From Chondrus crispus (lineage: Eukaryota; Rhodophyta; Florideophyceae; Gigartinales; Gigartinaceae): a stretch of DNA of 64,000 nt. A program made the position numbers and the translations under genes. This document shows, piece by piece, positions 43,465-55,527 of this stretch; positions within the stretch are counted from its first letter, which is position 1; each line of letters begins with the position of its first letter. The stretch is taken from NCBI RefSeq assembly GCF_000350225.1, contig NW_005179153.1, positions 62,001 to 126,000 on the forward strand. Direction: 5' to 3'. The notes below the pieces were generated by a model. The model was not told the DNA's origin and made no database searches. It worked only from the letters and a program-made list of their open reading frames with translations.

Positions 43465-45417
43465 TCATCCAAGGATCTTTTTCTTTGGAAGTGAGGCGAC
43501 AAGTTGCGACAGTAAGCGCAGGTCAACAGGGGACGCTCCTCGAAGAGCCCCCTCGTTTATTCCGTGGGCACGGAGTAATGTGCGATAGACGCTGGCGGCG
43601 CCATCGTTCTTTTTGACGATATCTGGAGAGGACGGGGAGGTCGAACCTCCCCTGGTCGATTGGACTACGTCGGCAATTGGTGGCAAGGGGGCGGCAACTG
43701 GAACAGCCGCAGGAGAAGGGGGACGAGTTGGGACGTGCACAGGGGAAGACGGAGCAGGAGGAGGCAAGGGGGTAAGGGACGAAGAATTTCCCTTCCTTTC
43801 TGGGGCTGCGTGCACGAACAGACTGTCAGTCCGGCTAGATGACGAGGGGACCTCTCTCCTCTCGGACAGAGGTTGACACCTGGCCACTGGAGGTGAATGA
43901 GATCGCAGAGGGGATTTGACCTCCTCAAACTCAGGAGCTCTCGTCGCCCTTATCGAAGCATTCACGGGGAGAGTGGGGCGGGCCGGATCGACAGGAAGTG
44001 AAGTCGGTAAGACCGGTAACACAGGGCGAGAACGCAAAGGTTCTCTGGGGCAGAGGTCGCCCTCGCGGGGATCCGCAAGGAGGACGGGAAATTCAACCGG
44101 AACGGGCGTCTGACTCCCATACTGCCGACTCAGACGCGCCTCGTCGCAAGAACATTGCGATCCCGTCCAGGGGTTTAACCAAGCGTAGTCCCCCGGACCA
44201 CGATGAGCACGACCAGGAGAGAAGGAGGGGCGTTGCCGGACGAAGGAACGAGAGGAATTTTGAGGCGGTATCGAATCCCAATCGACCTTCTCTATTTTAT
44301 CCAGGAGAGAATGCAGTTCGGTGTCTGCATCAGCACCGCCCAGGAGAATCGAATAATTGAGGCGTGGCATGAGGCTGATGAGCTCGGGAGGCAAGTACCA
44401 CAACCTCCAGCAGTCGCAGGTCTCCCACAGGAGGGTCACTGCCACTTTGGTACACGACTCGGTGAGGAAGACTACCCAAAGGCCGTGTCGAGGATCACGT
44501 AAATACCTTCCGTAATACGTGTACACAGGGCCGAGTTCAGCCCCAAAGCCTTGGCAGACCTCAAATTGGCTCCACCACGACGGAATACGTTGATAACGAT
44601 TCGCGTAATGGGACCTCGAGATTTCGCGCGCCTCCAACATCTGGTAGGCCACAAAATAACCCATGTCAGACCGAATACGGCGTTCGAAGCGCACTGTGTG
44701 CTGGAAGAAGGGGATGGTACCCCGCTTCATAAGTCGGAAATTAGCCGAAATTATGGCGTCGGTCCACATCATAGCGTCGCCCGAAACGGTCCGTTGGTTG
44801 AACCAAAGGCGGTTAGCTTCACGAGGAGGGTTATCGGAGGTCCAGGCCAGCATGTTGTCGAGGTAAGACCGCTCGCCCTCGGTGCGAAATTGCCACGTGT
44901 CACAGCCGAATTCCTCAGGGATGAGATCCTGCGTCAATGGCAGCTCAAGCCTGTCACACACAGCGGTCATGAAGCGGGTCGATAACACGGCACGACCACG
45001 AGGCGGAGTGTGACACAGAATGGAGGGAGGAATGGCGATGCGAGCCAACCAATCGTAAGATCGAATGGCTTGAAGGGGGACTTGTCCTGGAAGCATACCG
45101 GCGCCATCGGCGAACGAGTAAGCAATGTCATCGAAGGCGCATACACCGATCACTGAGAACCATTTAGCGGAAGTAAAAAGCTCAGGATTAAGGCGCATGG
45201 CCTTATCGTGGAGCTCCGACGCTGCAGGGTATCGACGTGAGGACGGAGCGTTAGGATCGGACTCGAGGTGGACAACAGGGCCGGCATGTTGGGAATCAAG
45301 GGGTAATCGAGGGATGGAAGGAAGACTTAGAGGGTCGTGGGAACTGGAAGAAAAGCCTACGCCGTGGCGCCTACGTTTGGTACCACCACACGAGTGGCTC
45401 GGGGATGAAGGAAACAT
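43465..45417 (-). CDS. Antisense ORF of family A (aORF-A), intact 650-residue copy
   Basis: An uninterrupted frame on the strand opposite gag-pol, starting MFPSSPSHS about 125 bases from the 3' LTR. A Ser/Pro-rich leader (1-60) is followed by a conserved block (about 65-440) with DGAGMLPG, RSDMGYFVAYQMLEAREISR, PSWWSQFEVCQGF and RPSFSPGR. This block is rich in Trp, Tyr and Arg. A Pro/Ser-rich linker spans about 445-600, then a C-terminal block (605-650) with GASPVDLRLLSQLVASLPKKK. There is no signal peptide and no metal-binding or nuclease pattern. Element 1 encodes the same protein, and the frame differs mostly by substitutions that keep it open, which suggests past selection. Function unknown. 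Antisense ORFs between integrase and 3' LTR are known in some plant gypsy (Tat lineage) elements; homology to those was not established. Confidence 0.82.
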   Translation of the reverse strand: MFPSSPSHSCGGTKRRRHGVGFSSSSHDPLSLPSIPRLPLDSQHAGPVVHLESDPNAPSSRRYPAASELHDKAMRLNPELFTSAKWFSVIGVCAFDDIAYSFADGAGMLPGQVPLQAIRSYDWLARIAIPPSILCHTPPRGRAVLSTRFMTAVCDRLELPLTQDLIPEEFGCDTWQFRTEGERSYLDNMLAWTSDNPPREANRLWFNQRTVSGDAMMWTDAIISANFRLMKRGTIPFFQHTVRFERRIRSDMGYFVAYQMLEAREISRSHYANRYQRIPSWWSQFEVCQGFGAELGPVYTYYGRYLRDPRHGLWVVFLTESCTKVAVTLLWETCDCWRLWYLPPELISLMPRLNYSILLGGADADTELHSLLDKIEKVDWDSIPPQNSSRSFVRQRPSFSPGRAHRGPGDYAWLNPWTGSQCSCDEARLSRQYGSQTPVPVEFPVLLADPREGDLCPREPLRSRPVLPVLPTSLPVDPARPTLPVNASIRATRAPEFEEVKSPLRSHSPPVARCQPLSERREVPSSSSRTDSLFVHAAPERKGNSSSLTPLPPPAPSSPVHVPTRPPSPAAVPVAAPLPPIADVVQSTRGGSTSPSSPDIVKKNDGAASVYRTLLRAHGINEGALRGASPVDLRLLSQLVASLPKKKILG

Positions 45418-45528
45418 GGGGCCCGTCTTGCTCTTGCACTCTCACCGATTACCGGATGCGGCGGTGTAGGGTTATGAGAAAACCGGCAAGGAGATTATAC
45501 GATGACGGAGCGGCGTACAAGAGCGCTC

Positions 45529-45540
45529 GGAAGGGGAATA
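45529..45540 (+). other. Polypurine tract of element 2
   Basis: GGAAGGGGAATA directly before the TGTAG of the 3' LTR, the equivalent of 3365-3376 in element 1. Confidence 0.8.
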
Positions 45541-46783
45541 TGTAGTGCAATACGCACTTGAAAAGGGGGGTGAAAAGAAACCAAAATATTTGGATATGAA
45601 AAGTAGTCCGGGTTGGGGGACACACGTGTGAATAGTTGCACAGTTTTAATTTTTAATTATTTTAGTTAATTAGTTGGCATTAATTTTGCTGACACTAGAT
45701 TAGATCTAGGATCTAGCGCCGTGAGCCACTGTAGTGGCTCCGGCGGGGCGATATATACCTTAGCTCTCTGACCACCAAGTCAGTAAAGGTAACCCGAGTT
45801 GCCGGAGTTGAATGTCGCCTTGGTCGAAGTCCATCTCTACCAAGACGCTCCCTTTTACCTAAGCCTACGGCATCCTTCAGCGCTCCGGGGTCCCCTTCCT
45901 TTTTCCTTTATTTCCCAATCGAACCCGAGTTGCCAGAGTTGAATATCGCCTTGGTCGAAGTCCGTCTTTCCCAAGACGCTCCCTTTTACCACAGATTACG
46001 TTATCCTTTGCGCTCTGGGGTTCCCTTTTCCTTTTCCTTTATTTCACCTATCCTTTTCTATTTCTATCTCTATTTCTATTCCCTTATCTTGTGTTGGTTC
46101 CACAGTGCCTGATTGCGATCCGCACTGTGACGACTGGAGTGATCGGGCTCTTGTGTTGGTTCTTTTGTTTGTTGTTGGTGCCATCGGCTTTGGTTGCGAC
46201 CGGACCGGTGTAGGTGTCTTGGCCATCGGGCGACACGTGGGTGTAGCACTGGTACTTGTTTACGTTCACCGACGGAGGCTGTTGCAACGACGTTTCCCTC
46301 GAAGGTCCTGTTGTGTATACAGGACAGTGTTGGTTCCATCGGATACCGGTTGTGACAGATCCGGTGTCGGTACTTTGCCATCGGGCAGTACGGAGGTGTA
46401 GCGCTGCTACGTGTTTGCTAATTCCAGACGGGCTGTGTTGCGACGCCCCCGTCGAAGACCTTATCAAGGGTATAAGGTGTAACAGGCGCTTCGCGAGCAT
46501 TGGATTTACGACCCATGGGGCCCGGCTTCCTAATTACCGCCCCGAACTCGCCAAGCAACTGCCTGTACAAGACTGTACCACCATCCGTTCCGGGGCGGGC
46601 CTTTTCCTTTTGCTCTCCCCTGTCAGGGACTTGAGCTACTGTGGGCCGCAAACCCACTTAAAGGGACAGGGAGAATCGGACACTCCGTAGGGCTGTGCCG
46701 TCGGCAACTCTTGTTGGTTGTTGGTTGTGTTGTCGCTGGACCGTTGGACCCTGGTTCCGGCCTGACAGGCACATTGCACTACA
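45541..46783 (+). repeat. Chimeric family-A LTR between element 2 and a second gag
   Basis: A 1243 bp LTR with a polypurine tract on its left and a PBS on its right, so it acts as 3' LTR of one element and 5' LTR of another. It contains a tandem unit of about 131 bp (45791-45921 and 45922 onward, both starting AACCCGAGTTGCC). The first unit resembles the element 1/H LTR (AAGCCTACGGCATCC) and the second resembles the element 3 LTR. It appears to be a recombinant of two subfamilies. TATATA at 45752-45757. Confidence 0.85.
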
Positions 46784-46787
46784 TAAG

Positions 46788-46805
46788 TGGTCTCCCGACC
46801 TAGAA
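46788..46805 (+). other. Primer-binding site following the chimeric LTR
   Basis: TGGTCTCCCGACCTAGAA, identical to the other family-A sites, after a four-base spacer. Confidence 0.8.
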
Positions 46806-46876
46806 TCTGGAAACTACGAAGAGAAGTCGGAAATAGGTAAATTATTTCGATAGGTCTCGTTTATTAAGAGCGGACC

Positions 46877-47325
46877 ATGGCATCAAGCCAACCCAAGGAC
46901 GTCGGTTCTGAGGTCAGAAGAGCTGGATCAGCTCAAGAGTCGAAGATTCCGCGAGGACCTCGTACACGTAGCCAAGGAAATTCGGCTACTGATCCAGTTG
47001 CAGAAGCGTCCCCTTCGGGGACGGCCGTTGAGAAAGACGCCCTGGAAGAGAAGTTCGAAAAATTGAGCGAGGAGATTCCTCAGGAGACGAAGAACAAGCT
47101 CGACGAACTTCTGGGTATTTTTCAGAAGCAACAGGAGTTGCTAAAACCCGAGTTCCACGCTGCGCTTGAAGAGCTGACTGCCCGTGTGGTTCTCGTTGAG
47201 AATTTAGGTACCGATGCGTCCCCGGGCCGAGATCCGGAAGTGCTGGATTCGCTAAAGCTCGCCACGAAAGAAGCGCTGCGAGACGCTAATCAGGCCCTGG
47301 AAACGCTGGCCAGGACCAGGAACCT
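46877..47325 (+). pseudogene. Truncated gag of the element 3 subfamily
   Basis: About 150 codons starting MASSQPKDVGSEVRRAG, almost identical to the gag of element 3 (MASSQPKDVGPGVRRAG at 57812). It contains the leader and coiled-coil part only. At about 47325 the sequence switches abruptly to the C-terminal end of aORF-A, giving a chance stop at 47332. It marks an inverted recombination breakpoint. Confidence 0.88.
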
Positions 47326-47405
47326 CGATTGACAACTTGCGAGTTTTGGCTCGCCTCGCCTCGTCACTTCCAAAGGGCAAGTCCTTTGGCAACCCTTCCG
47401 TCTGA
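47326..47405 (+). pseudogene. C-terminal remnant of aORF-A, element 3
   Basis: Reads NLRVLARLASSLPKGKSFG before TGA at 47403-47405, matching DLRVLARLVTSLPKGKSLG of element 1. The rest of the ORF, the polypurine tract and the 3' LTR of element 3 are lost. Confidence 0.75.
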
Positions 47406-50400
47406 GCTGACGGGCGCGACACTTCTCTCGTGATAGCTTGTCCCATCTCTATTCTGCCTGCGTGACGCTGAATTTGCGACATCGTCATGTCGCCTTTGAT
47501 CCGTAAATTGAATCTTCCTGCGTGCTCCTTCGTCCCTTCGTTCCCTTCTCATTTTCTCATTCATGCCCACCCCGTCATAATCACGGTGGCACCCTTATAC
47601 CTCCTTCCTCCTTCTCTTCACCTCGCTATCTCCTCCTCTTTTACATTTTTCTTGGCGCTCTCTCCCCGTTATGATCACAGTAGTGCCCTCATATTTTCTC
47701 CTTCCTTCTCTTCTCCTATCCCTTTTCCTTCTCTTTTTTTCGTGCGCCCCCGCTTTCCTTCTCTTGAACCTGTCGCTCTCCCATGTCGATTTTCCTGTGA
47801 AAATCGACATCACAGGGGTGCAGAGATCGCACACATTCCGATCGCCTAGTAGGGGAGTTCCTGCAGCCCCCTTTCTCCTTGCACTCCCAATTCTCGATGA
47901 TGACCCCCGGAAAAAATAAAAATAAAAACAAAAGAGAAACAGGATGGGCTGGCCTTCGAACGTGGCAGAGGTTCAATCCTCCTTGCCACGCACCCGTGTC
48001 CGTCATCCAGGGAAATGCCTTGAGTCACAGTGTCCTGTTCGGCTAATAAAACTCTGGTGTTCTGGCATCGGGAAGTTGAATCACGAAGCCAATTGCGTCT
48101 CCCTTGAAAGTATATCTCCAATCAATCCTCGAGCGGCTCTTTGCGATGCGGAATAGTCGTTGACCAAGCCCCGGGGAGGGGCGTCCTGAAATTCACCTTT
48201 GGAAGTTTGGCGCTTCCATGTTGCGTCCCCATCCATGATGCATGCGTGTAATTTTCCTTCTCTTATTTTTCCCTACTCTTTTCCATCCTTGCCGCATGAC
48301 GGACGTCTCCTTTTTCTTGATACCAGGCCCTCGTGTGACCTCTTCCTCTTCTTTAATCTCAGTGCACGTCCCTTTCCTTCCTCCTTTTAGGACATGATCC
48401 CTTTCCTTCCTCCTTTTAGGACGTGATCCCCCCGTTTGGGAGGGTTATTCTCACAGTCCCGCGGGAGGTCTACTCCTTGATCGCTTTGACATGTCGCTCC
48501 CCCACGTAAGCGGAGGGGAAATAAATAAATAGACAATCGAAGCATGAACTGTAGAACGAAAATGAAAGAAATGCGAAAGGAAGTGAGGTGGGTCCTCCAT
48601 GACGAAACGCTCGTGGTTGGAAATAACGACAGGAAAGACATGAGCCGGACGTCGTCAGATGCTAAAAGCAAGGATTGGGCTATTAGTGACAAGCCCATTG
48701 AGCGACGCTTTCTCTCCTTGGGAGTTGATCTCCCCTCGGTGGTCCTCCTGTGTGTTCGTGGTAGAGCGTGGCGCGACGTTCTCAATCGCCTCATCAAATG
48801 AAGACCTCAAGACCCTTCTCACTGAAGCGGGCCTTGTCGATCCACTTTCTTTCTTCCCTTTTCGGTTTTCTATTTTTCTTTCTCAACAAGGGAACTGTGT
48901 TGCGAGAATAAATGTTCGCGGTCGGGGACAGGACAAGTATGGTCTTCCTGAGCGAAGATGCTAACCTGATTGTCGGCGGTAATGCCGACCTTGTGTTACC
49001 TTTGCTCGTGCAGAAGGACGCTCTCGCTCATTGATCGTCACTAGCGAATTTGACGATCCGCTGTGTGCGCTCTTGGCAGTGTCGGGCACGGTTTGTGGTG
49101 ACGATGCGGTTGGGTGACCCTGGATACTTGTGTCGTCGGTTGTAGCAGGCGTCGCTCAAGTGTCACGCGACGAACAAGCGCTGTAATTTTCCACTCAATT
49201 ACGAATTTGACTTCCGAAGGATGACACGTGTTCCATTTTCGACCTTCACCGCTAGTCCAGCAGCTCTCTGGCGGCATCCTTATTATTATTTTTCTTCTGG
49301 GATCAGATCATGCCCTTCGAGGGCAGACCACTGATCCAAGCGTCACTTCACGCGTGCGCTACGGCAGCGCGTGATCTGGTCTAAGGAGGTGCATTACTGT
49401 GCCTCAGTCTGAGACTACAATATGCTTCCCATTTGTTGTTTGGGCAGTTCACCCCGTTTCGTTCAGGCGAGGGGATTTCAGTCGAAATCACCTAAGTCAT
49501 TCCCGTTTTCCTCTCCTCTTTTCGTGTGATTCGGGTCCCCTGTGCCCATCCCCACTCTCTCATCGCAGTGCGGTCCCCAGCGTCATTCTACCCTGAAGGT
49601 CCCGACCTCGTGTGAGGGCAGCGACAACTCTCTTCACATTTCCAATTGTCCGCTTACGGTTTCTTCGCATCTCGCCCCGTACACGGGCTCTCGATTGACC
49701 TCTTCCATGGGGACCTGAAACTCGACTGCATCTTTCCGCACTCTCTTTTTCGTCGATTTGACACCGCCCCTCTTTTCCCGTTCTCCTTTCAAATTTTGTC
49801 ACGCTTACTCATTTCTGCCGCCATCTGGTAGCGACTCCACGCTTCCTAAATTGGAAACGGCCCCTCGATCAGCCGACCGCGTGAACTGCCTCCCCCTGGT
49901 AGGCTGGGCTTGAGTCCTATCATCAGGCTTGTTCCATCGTATAATTCGTTTCCCTTTCGTCTCGAAGCACCACGTAATAGCTTAATCACGGTTGTCGAAT
50001 GGCACTTCCCCTTGATCGTAGACGTCCGGCGTATTCGCCGGGAAGTCGTGCGCTTGCTCGGGGGTCACCGACCGAAGTGCGGCGCGTGGGGAGAAAACAA
50101 ACAAAAGCAAACCAAATAAAACGGAACGACACAGAATAGCGAAAAAGAAGAAAATGGGTAAGTAAATCCTCGATGAGGATGTTAGTCATTGGAGAGCTCG
50201 CGTTACAAAACGGGTTCGTTCCGCAGGGTAGCCGTCGGCTCGTGCTTCGCATGGTCTCAATCTTAGCAAAGAGAGGCGAATGTTCCCTGCGTGTCTCTTT
50301 CGACCGGAGTCAGATCGTAGCTTTGGCGCGGGGTCGTTTTGAGCTTGTGCCGTCGGCTGTGGGCGACGGCCAAAAAAACATTTCCTTTTGAATCTCATTA

Positions 50401-51105
50401 CGCTCCTAGAGGGTGGGCTGTTAATTGCGACTGTCCTTCTTACGTGCCTCTCTCGATTGTCGTGCGAGCGGCTCCCACGAGGCCATATGCTTCCTCCCAG
50501 AATACAGTCTCACGTCGATTTCTCGAAAGCACACCGTGCTTCAATCCCTTCTCGCCAAGGGACCCTGAGGTAAGACCTCCTTTCTCCTCTCGCTTCAATT
50601 TTCCTCATTTTTTTTGTGGGAGGGATCTACTGTGTTCACCTCCCTTCCCTCGTCAATCAGTAGAGGATCATCGCCTCTTCAATGTCCTCCTTGGACTTCT
50701 TATAGACTTGCTGACCGACCTCCGCGGTGCAGGGTCGTGTCCCTAACGTTTCAAAAAATTAAATTAAATAGAACAACACAAAAGCAATCACAAATAAAAA
50801 TAAAAACGAAACCGAACAGTTATGAAGGTAAGTGTGAAAGGGGTGGATCATCCTGTCCATGTCCCCGTTCTTTCAGCGTTCTTTCTTCGCTTGGCACACC
50901 GTTACGCGACTTCCAACCTGAGTATCTCATCACGACGCTCATCCTACTCGTGCGCGCGCTGCTTCTACTTGCGGGGGGGTATCTGAAGGCCCCTCACCTG
51001 GTTCGTTCCATCTCATAGTTCCCCTTTTCTTGACCCTCAGGTCGGCTCGCTCTGCCCAGGGCGGGTTACTGCACTGACACTGACATGTGAGATTCTTGGT
51101 TACCA
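47406..51105. other. Tail of element 3
   Basis: About 3.7 kb, CT-rich in the first part (47520-47800) like the element 1 tail. It holds several A-rich tracts: near 47910-47945, near 50090-50155 (followed by GGTAAGT) and near 50750-50820 (followed by GAAGGTAAGT). No gene is supported. Confidence 0.6.
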
Positions 51106-54100
51106 CTATCCTGATTTCGCTTGCGCGACCTGCGCGGGCAAGGATAGTCTTTTCCGTCGGAAATACGTGACGGCCGCGCTGCGGGGCAATTACTCGATGG
51201 GTTCCCACGTTGCGTCCTTGAGGGTATACCCATACCATCTCACTTTGAGAATTAATTTCTCCCCGTCGTAGCCGTGGTCCACGATCTTGTCGATCACATA
51301 CTCCTGACTCCCAGCTCCTTCTTCCTGCGTGTCCAACTCTCCGTCCCCCTTCCGAAGAGCCAGCGACTCATCCTCATCCTGCTCTTCCGAACCTCCCATC
51401 TCTTGTAGATCGGGCGAGATGCCCGCAGCTTCTTGATTTATCAGAGGTCCGTCATCCGTCCTATCCTTCGCTTGCGCGGCGGGTTCTTCTCGTTCCCCTT
51501 CTCGGTTGAGGAATTGTAACGCTTGTCGTAGCCGGACTATCGGCGTGTAGCCCATGGGACTAGGGGCTAATTCGACTCGATCTCGCGACACGCGCTCTTC
51601 CTGGTCGCCGATGGCAATGACGACCGTATTCTCAGTTGACTCCTTCACTTGATATGGACCCGTAGCCACTTGTGCCAACTTATGTTTCGGCTCGGTGGCA
51701 GTGCCTTGCTCTTTCCGAAGGAATACGTATGATCCTGAAGGGATGTCATACTTCGACTTGCGGAGCCTTGCGTCGAAATTTCGCTTGTAGCGCGCTTGTT
51801 CTTTCCGCAAGCTCTTACCAGCGCCTTTTATCAGGCTTTCCAACCACGACTGCCATTTCAGGTAGTATGCTCGATTCGAGCTAAATCCTTCCAAACTTGG
51901 CTGTGCTTGTAACGCAATGCTTCTCGGCGCCCGAGCTAACACCAGCTCGAAGGGCGCGATATTCGTAGTTCGATGAACTTGCGTGTTGTATGCGAACGTC
52001 ACAGCGTCGCTAAATAGGTCCCAGTCCTTGGGATGCTCTCCAACATATTTTCGCAACGCGGAAGTCAGCGTGCGGTTAAACCTCTCAACTTGGCCGTTGG
52101 ATTGCGGGTGGTATGTAGTCGTGAACACATTGCATATGCCGAGAATTCGGCAGACGTTCTGAAAGAACCGGGCCGTGAACTGTGTTCCATTGTCGGACAG
52201 CAGCTTGACCGGCGGTCCGTACACGAATACCAAATGGTGAACGAAGGCTTGTGCGATGTACGCAGCTGATATCTTCTTCAACGGTACGGTTCGTACCAGT
52301 TTCGAGTATCGATCGCTGATCACGAGAATATACCGATTTCCTCGTTTACGTGTAATTTGCTCGCCGAGGATGTCGATGGCGACAAACTCCAGGGGGGCTT
52401 TGGGCGTGAACAGCTTCATTTCCTTCGTGTTTCTTCTTAACTTCACCCTTTCCCGCGCACATGCGGCGCAATTCTTCGCGACTGCGTAGCAGTCTAGGGC
52501 CATCGTGGGCCAATAAAAATATCTTCTCAATGTCTTGTAAAGTTTCCTGCCTCCCGGGCGTCCTGCCAATTTTGCGTAATGGCTTAACGATAGGACGCGG
52601 TCCCTTAACGATTGTGGTATCACCACTTGTGCAAACTCCGCCGCGGTACGGCATAGAGTTCCTTCGAATTCCTCGGTCTCCATGCTGAACGTTCTCACCT
52701 TTCCGGCATCCATTTCTTCCTTGATTCGGTTGCAGAAGGGGTCGACGGCTTGCTCGCGAATGAGCTCCTCCGGAGTGACACCTTGGAATTGATCGAGGCG
52801 ATCAGGGGCGGTCTCCCCTCAAGAGCGAGGATGTCGTCTAACGCGTCAAAACTGTCCTCGTCCTCCACTGTTCCCTCGGCCGGTTCGGCCATAAAGCATG
52901 GGATTTCGTCGTCGATTTCGTCGACAGTTTCTTCTGCGGTCCGTAATCTTGACAGGGCATCAGCTTGACTATTCGCCTTGCCCTTCTTGTACTTGATTTC
53001 GAAATCAAATTCCGAGAGGCGGAGCCTCCATCGGATTAGTCTCCCGCTGGGGTCAGTTACGTTCATCAACTGCCTCAATGAGGCATAGTCGGTATGCACA
53101 ACGAAGTGCTCGCCATATAGATATGGTCCTAAAGTCTGTACGGCCCAAATTACCGCTAGACATTCTTTTTCTGATACAGAATAGTTTCTCTCGGCTGCAG
53201 CTAACGTTCTTGAAAAGAACCGGATGGGTTTACGTTGCGCATCCGGATGCGTTTGAAATAATGCAGCGCCGATTTGATAGTCGCTTGCATCGGTGTCTAC
53301 CGAGTATGGTAGGTCCTTCTTCGGCAGCGCCAACACCGGTGGCTCCAAGATAGCGTCTTTGAGCTTATGAAAATCTTTTTCGCATGGTTCGTCCAATCCT
53401 TCCAACTGGAGCAGTTGTCCTTTCTTCAGTAGTTGGTTTAGAGGATGCTCAATTTTCGCATAATGCGGAACGAATCTGCGGTAGACATTACAAAGTCCCA
53501 AGAAGCTCCTGAGCTGGGTCTGCGTTTGAGGGTACCTCACTTGTTCCAATGCCGCGGTTCGCGCGGCGTCAACTTCCAATGTACCTGGCCGAACGACACG
53601 GCCCAGGTACTTGATCTTTTCGACGAAAAATTCGCACTTGCGAAGCTTGAGCTTCACACATGCCTTTTCCAATACAGACAGTATTTCGTCAACGTGGACG
53701 ACGTGCTCCTCCCAGGATTTGCTGAAGATGATGATATATACCAGACAGCATTTCCAGCGGAACGGAGAGAGCAGGATATCCATGGCTCTCTGAAACGTCG
53801 CTGGCGCGTTGGTAAGCCCGAGGGGCATTCTTCAAAATCGGTAGAGACCTGAGTGACACGAAAAGGCTGTCTTGTCGCGGTCCGCTTCCGGAATAGGCAT
53901 CTGCCAATACCCTGAAATCGCGTCCAACGCGGAAAAGACCTTGGTGTCTCCCAACGAGTCCAGACACTCATCCATGCGCGGTAAAGGGTACGTGTTCTTC
54001 ACCGTTACCGGGTTTAGCCTGCGGTCGTCTAAGCAAGAGTGCATCGATACGTCCGGCTTGGGCACTAATAGAACGGGCGACGCCCATTCTGACTGCGCCG

Positions 54101-55477
54101 GTTCGATGACTCCTGCTTCTAACATCTTCTGTACTTCTGCGTCCTCGACCTCCCGAGCCTTTGGACCGGCTCGGTAGGGAGCTTGTGCAATTGGCCTTGT
54201 ATCCGGGGCCAGTTCAATCCGGTGGACCGTAGTGTTGATCTCACCAAGGGTCCCATCCCACATGTGGGATTATTTTTTTAACATCCGACGGAATCTTTCG
54301 CGCAACCGGTCCGGCACGTGGCTCACGTCGAGCTCCTCCACGTCCGGCGGGGGAGGCTCAATCCACCGCTCCGGCTTCGTAGTTGCCGTCGCGGAGAGCC
54401 CTTCCTCCCGTTCTCCTTGCTGGTCCTCGCGATCTTGTTCCGACGGTTCGCATCTTCTCTCGCCCGTAGGCGGCGGGGTACAATTAGTAAATTTTTCCTC
54501 ATCCCTTTCTTGAATTCCAAGTACCTCACCAATGGTGGTTTTGCTCTTGAATACGGCCCTCGGGTGCGGTAGTAGTTCCGCTACCACTTGGCCTTTTTGA
54601 ACCCTGACAGGGTAATTTCTAAAAATCGCTACAAGCAATCTAAAAGGTTTGTCAGGCTCAATCTGAACTACACCGTTGGTGCTTACCAGTCCGTGCTTGT
54701 CGTATAGGGGTGCGTAGGGTTGAACGACGACCAACCCAGTCCTCTTCGATGTGCATTCGACTACGTGTTGCGTCCCTGGCTCAATGGTCGTGGCTCTTGT
54801 CACCTTCACCCTGGGGGAAACTCGCTCCCCTTTTGCATCAGTCTCGCCCTCTCCGGGGACCAAATGTTTCTTCGACTTCTCGCCGAGAATCACCGTACGA
54901 TCGGAACCTCCGAGAAATCCACCAACTCAACTGTCCTCTTTCGTGGGTAGATAGCCTCCACGAACCTATCGCAATAGTCCGCTCCTAGAATTAGGGGGAG
55001 TGCGAGTTTTTCACAAACTATGAATTCGGCTGAAGCCACGAATCGTCCAAGTCTCACAGGCATTTTGAGTGTCCCTAGAGTTCGGAGTGGCCTGTTATTA
55101 GCATCGCCGATGTCTTGGGTCGGTCCGAAGGACACAAGAGTTTCCATTCCTGCGGGAAGCTCAGATCTCCGGATGAGATTAGGTCCCGCGCCGGTGTCCA
55201 ACACGGACAGTACACGGCTCATCAATCTGACCGTCGGTCCAATGTCCCCGAAGACTTTGTAGTTTTTCCTGGCAAGGACCAAAATCTTCTCGGGACATTC
55301 CCCGCGCTTGACCCTGTACCAGGGGCGTCGGACTCGCTCCAGCGGATCGTCCTTGCCTCTTCGCAGAATCTTCTTGACCCGAATGGGTCCTTTCGGGTTA
55401 TCGATGATTCCAACTGTCTCCTCGTCGTCGACTGCCTCCTTCGCTAAAAGCGGGGAAGGGAACTGGGTCCCAGACAT
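51106..55477 (-). pseudogene. pol: Element 3 pro-pol, inactivated many times
   Basis: Protease VLDTGAGPNLIRRSE, RT, RNase H, integrase (AIDILGE, LLSDNGTQF, NGQVERFNR) and chromodomain in order. Damage seen: TAA near 54270 before SHMWDG; TGA near 53836 after GLYRF; loss of three codons of the catalytic box, so CLVYLDDIIIF reads CLVYIIIF; a frameshift near 52813 (one base lost in a CTCCC run); and TAA at 51190 inside the chromodomain tail. The frame then continues to a stop at 51106. RT cannot be active without its catalytic aspartates. Confidence 0.93.
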
Positions 55478-55527
55478 GGTTCGTCGGACGCATGTCTCTC
55501 TTTTCGAATTATTTGAGATTCCCCCCC

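Larger units (their letters stand above)
31209..46783 (+). mobile_element. Element 2: most complete family-A retrotransposon
   Basis: 5' LTR 31209-32175, PBS, gag, pro-pol, tail, antisense ORF, polypurine tract and 3' LTR 45541-46783, about 15.6 kb with no large insertion in the coding blocks. The left flank GTGAC (31204-31208) has no partner after 46783; instead another PBS and gag follow, so the 3' LTR is shared with a second element through recombination. Gag has a stop, and pol has two frameshifts and a stop. Confidence 0.9.
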
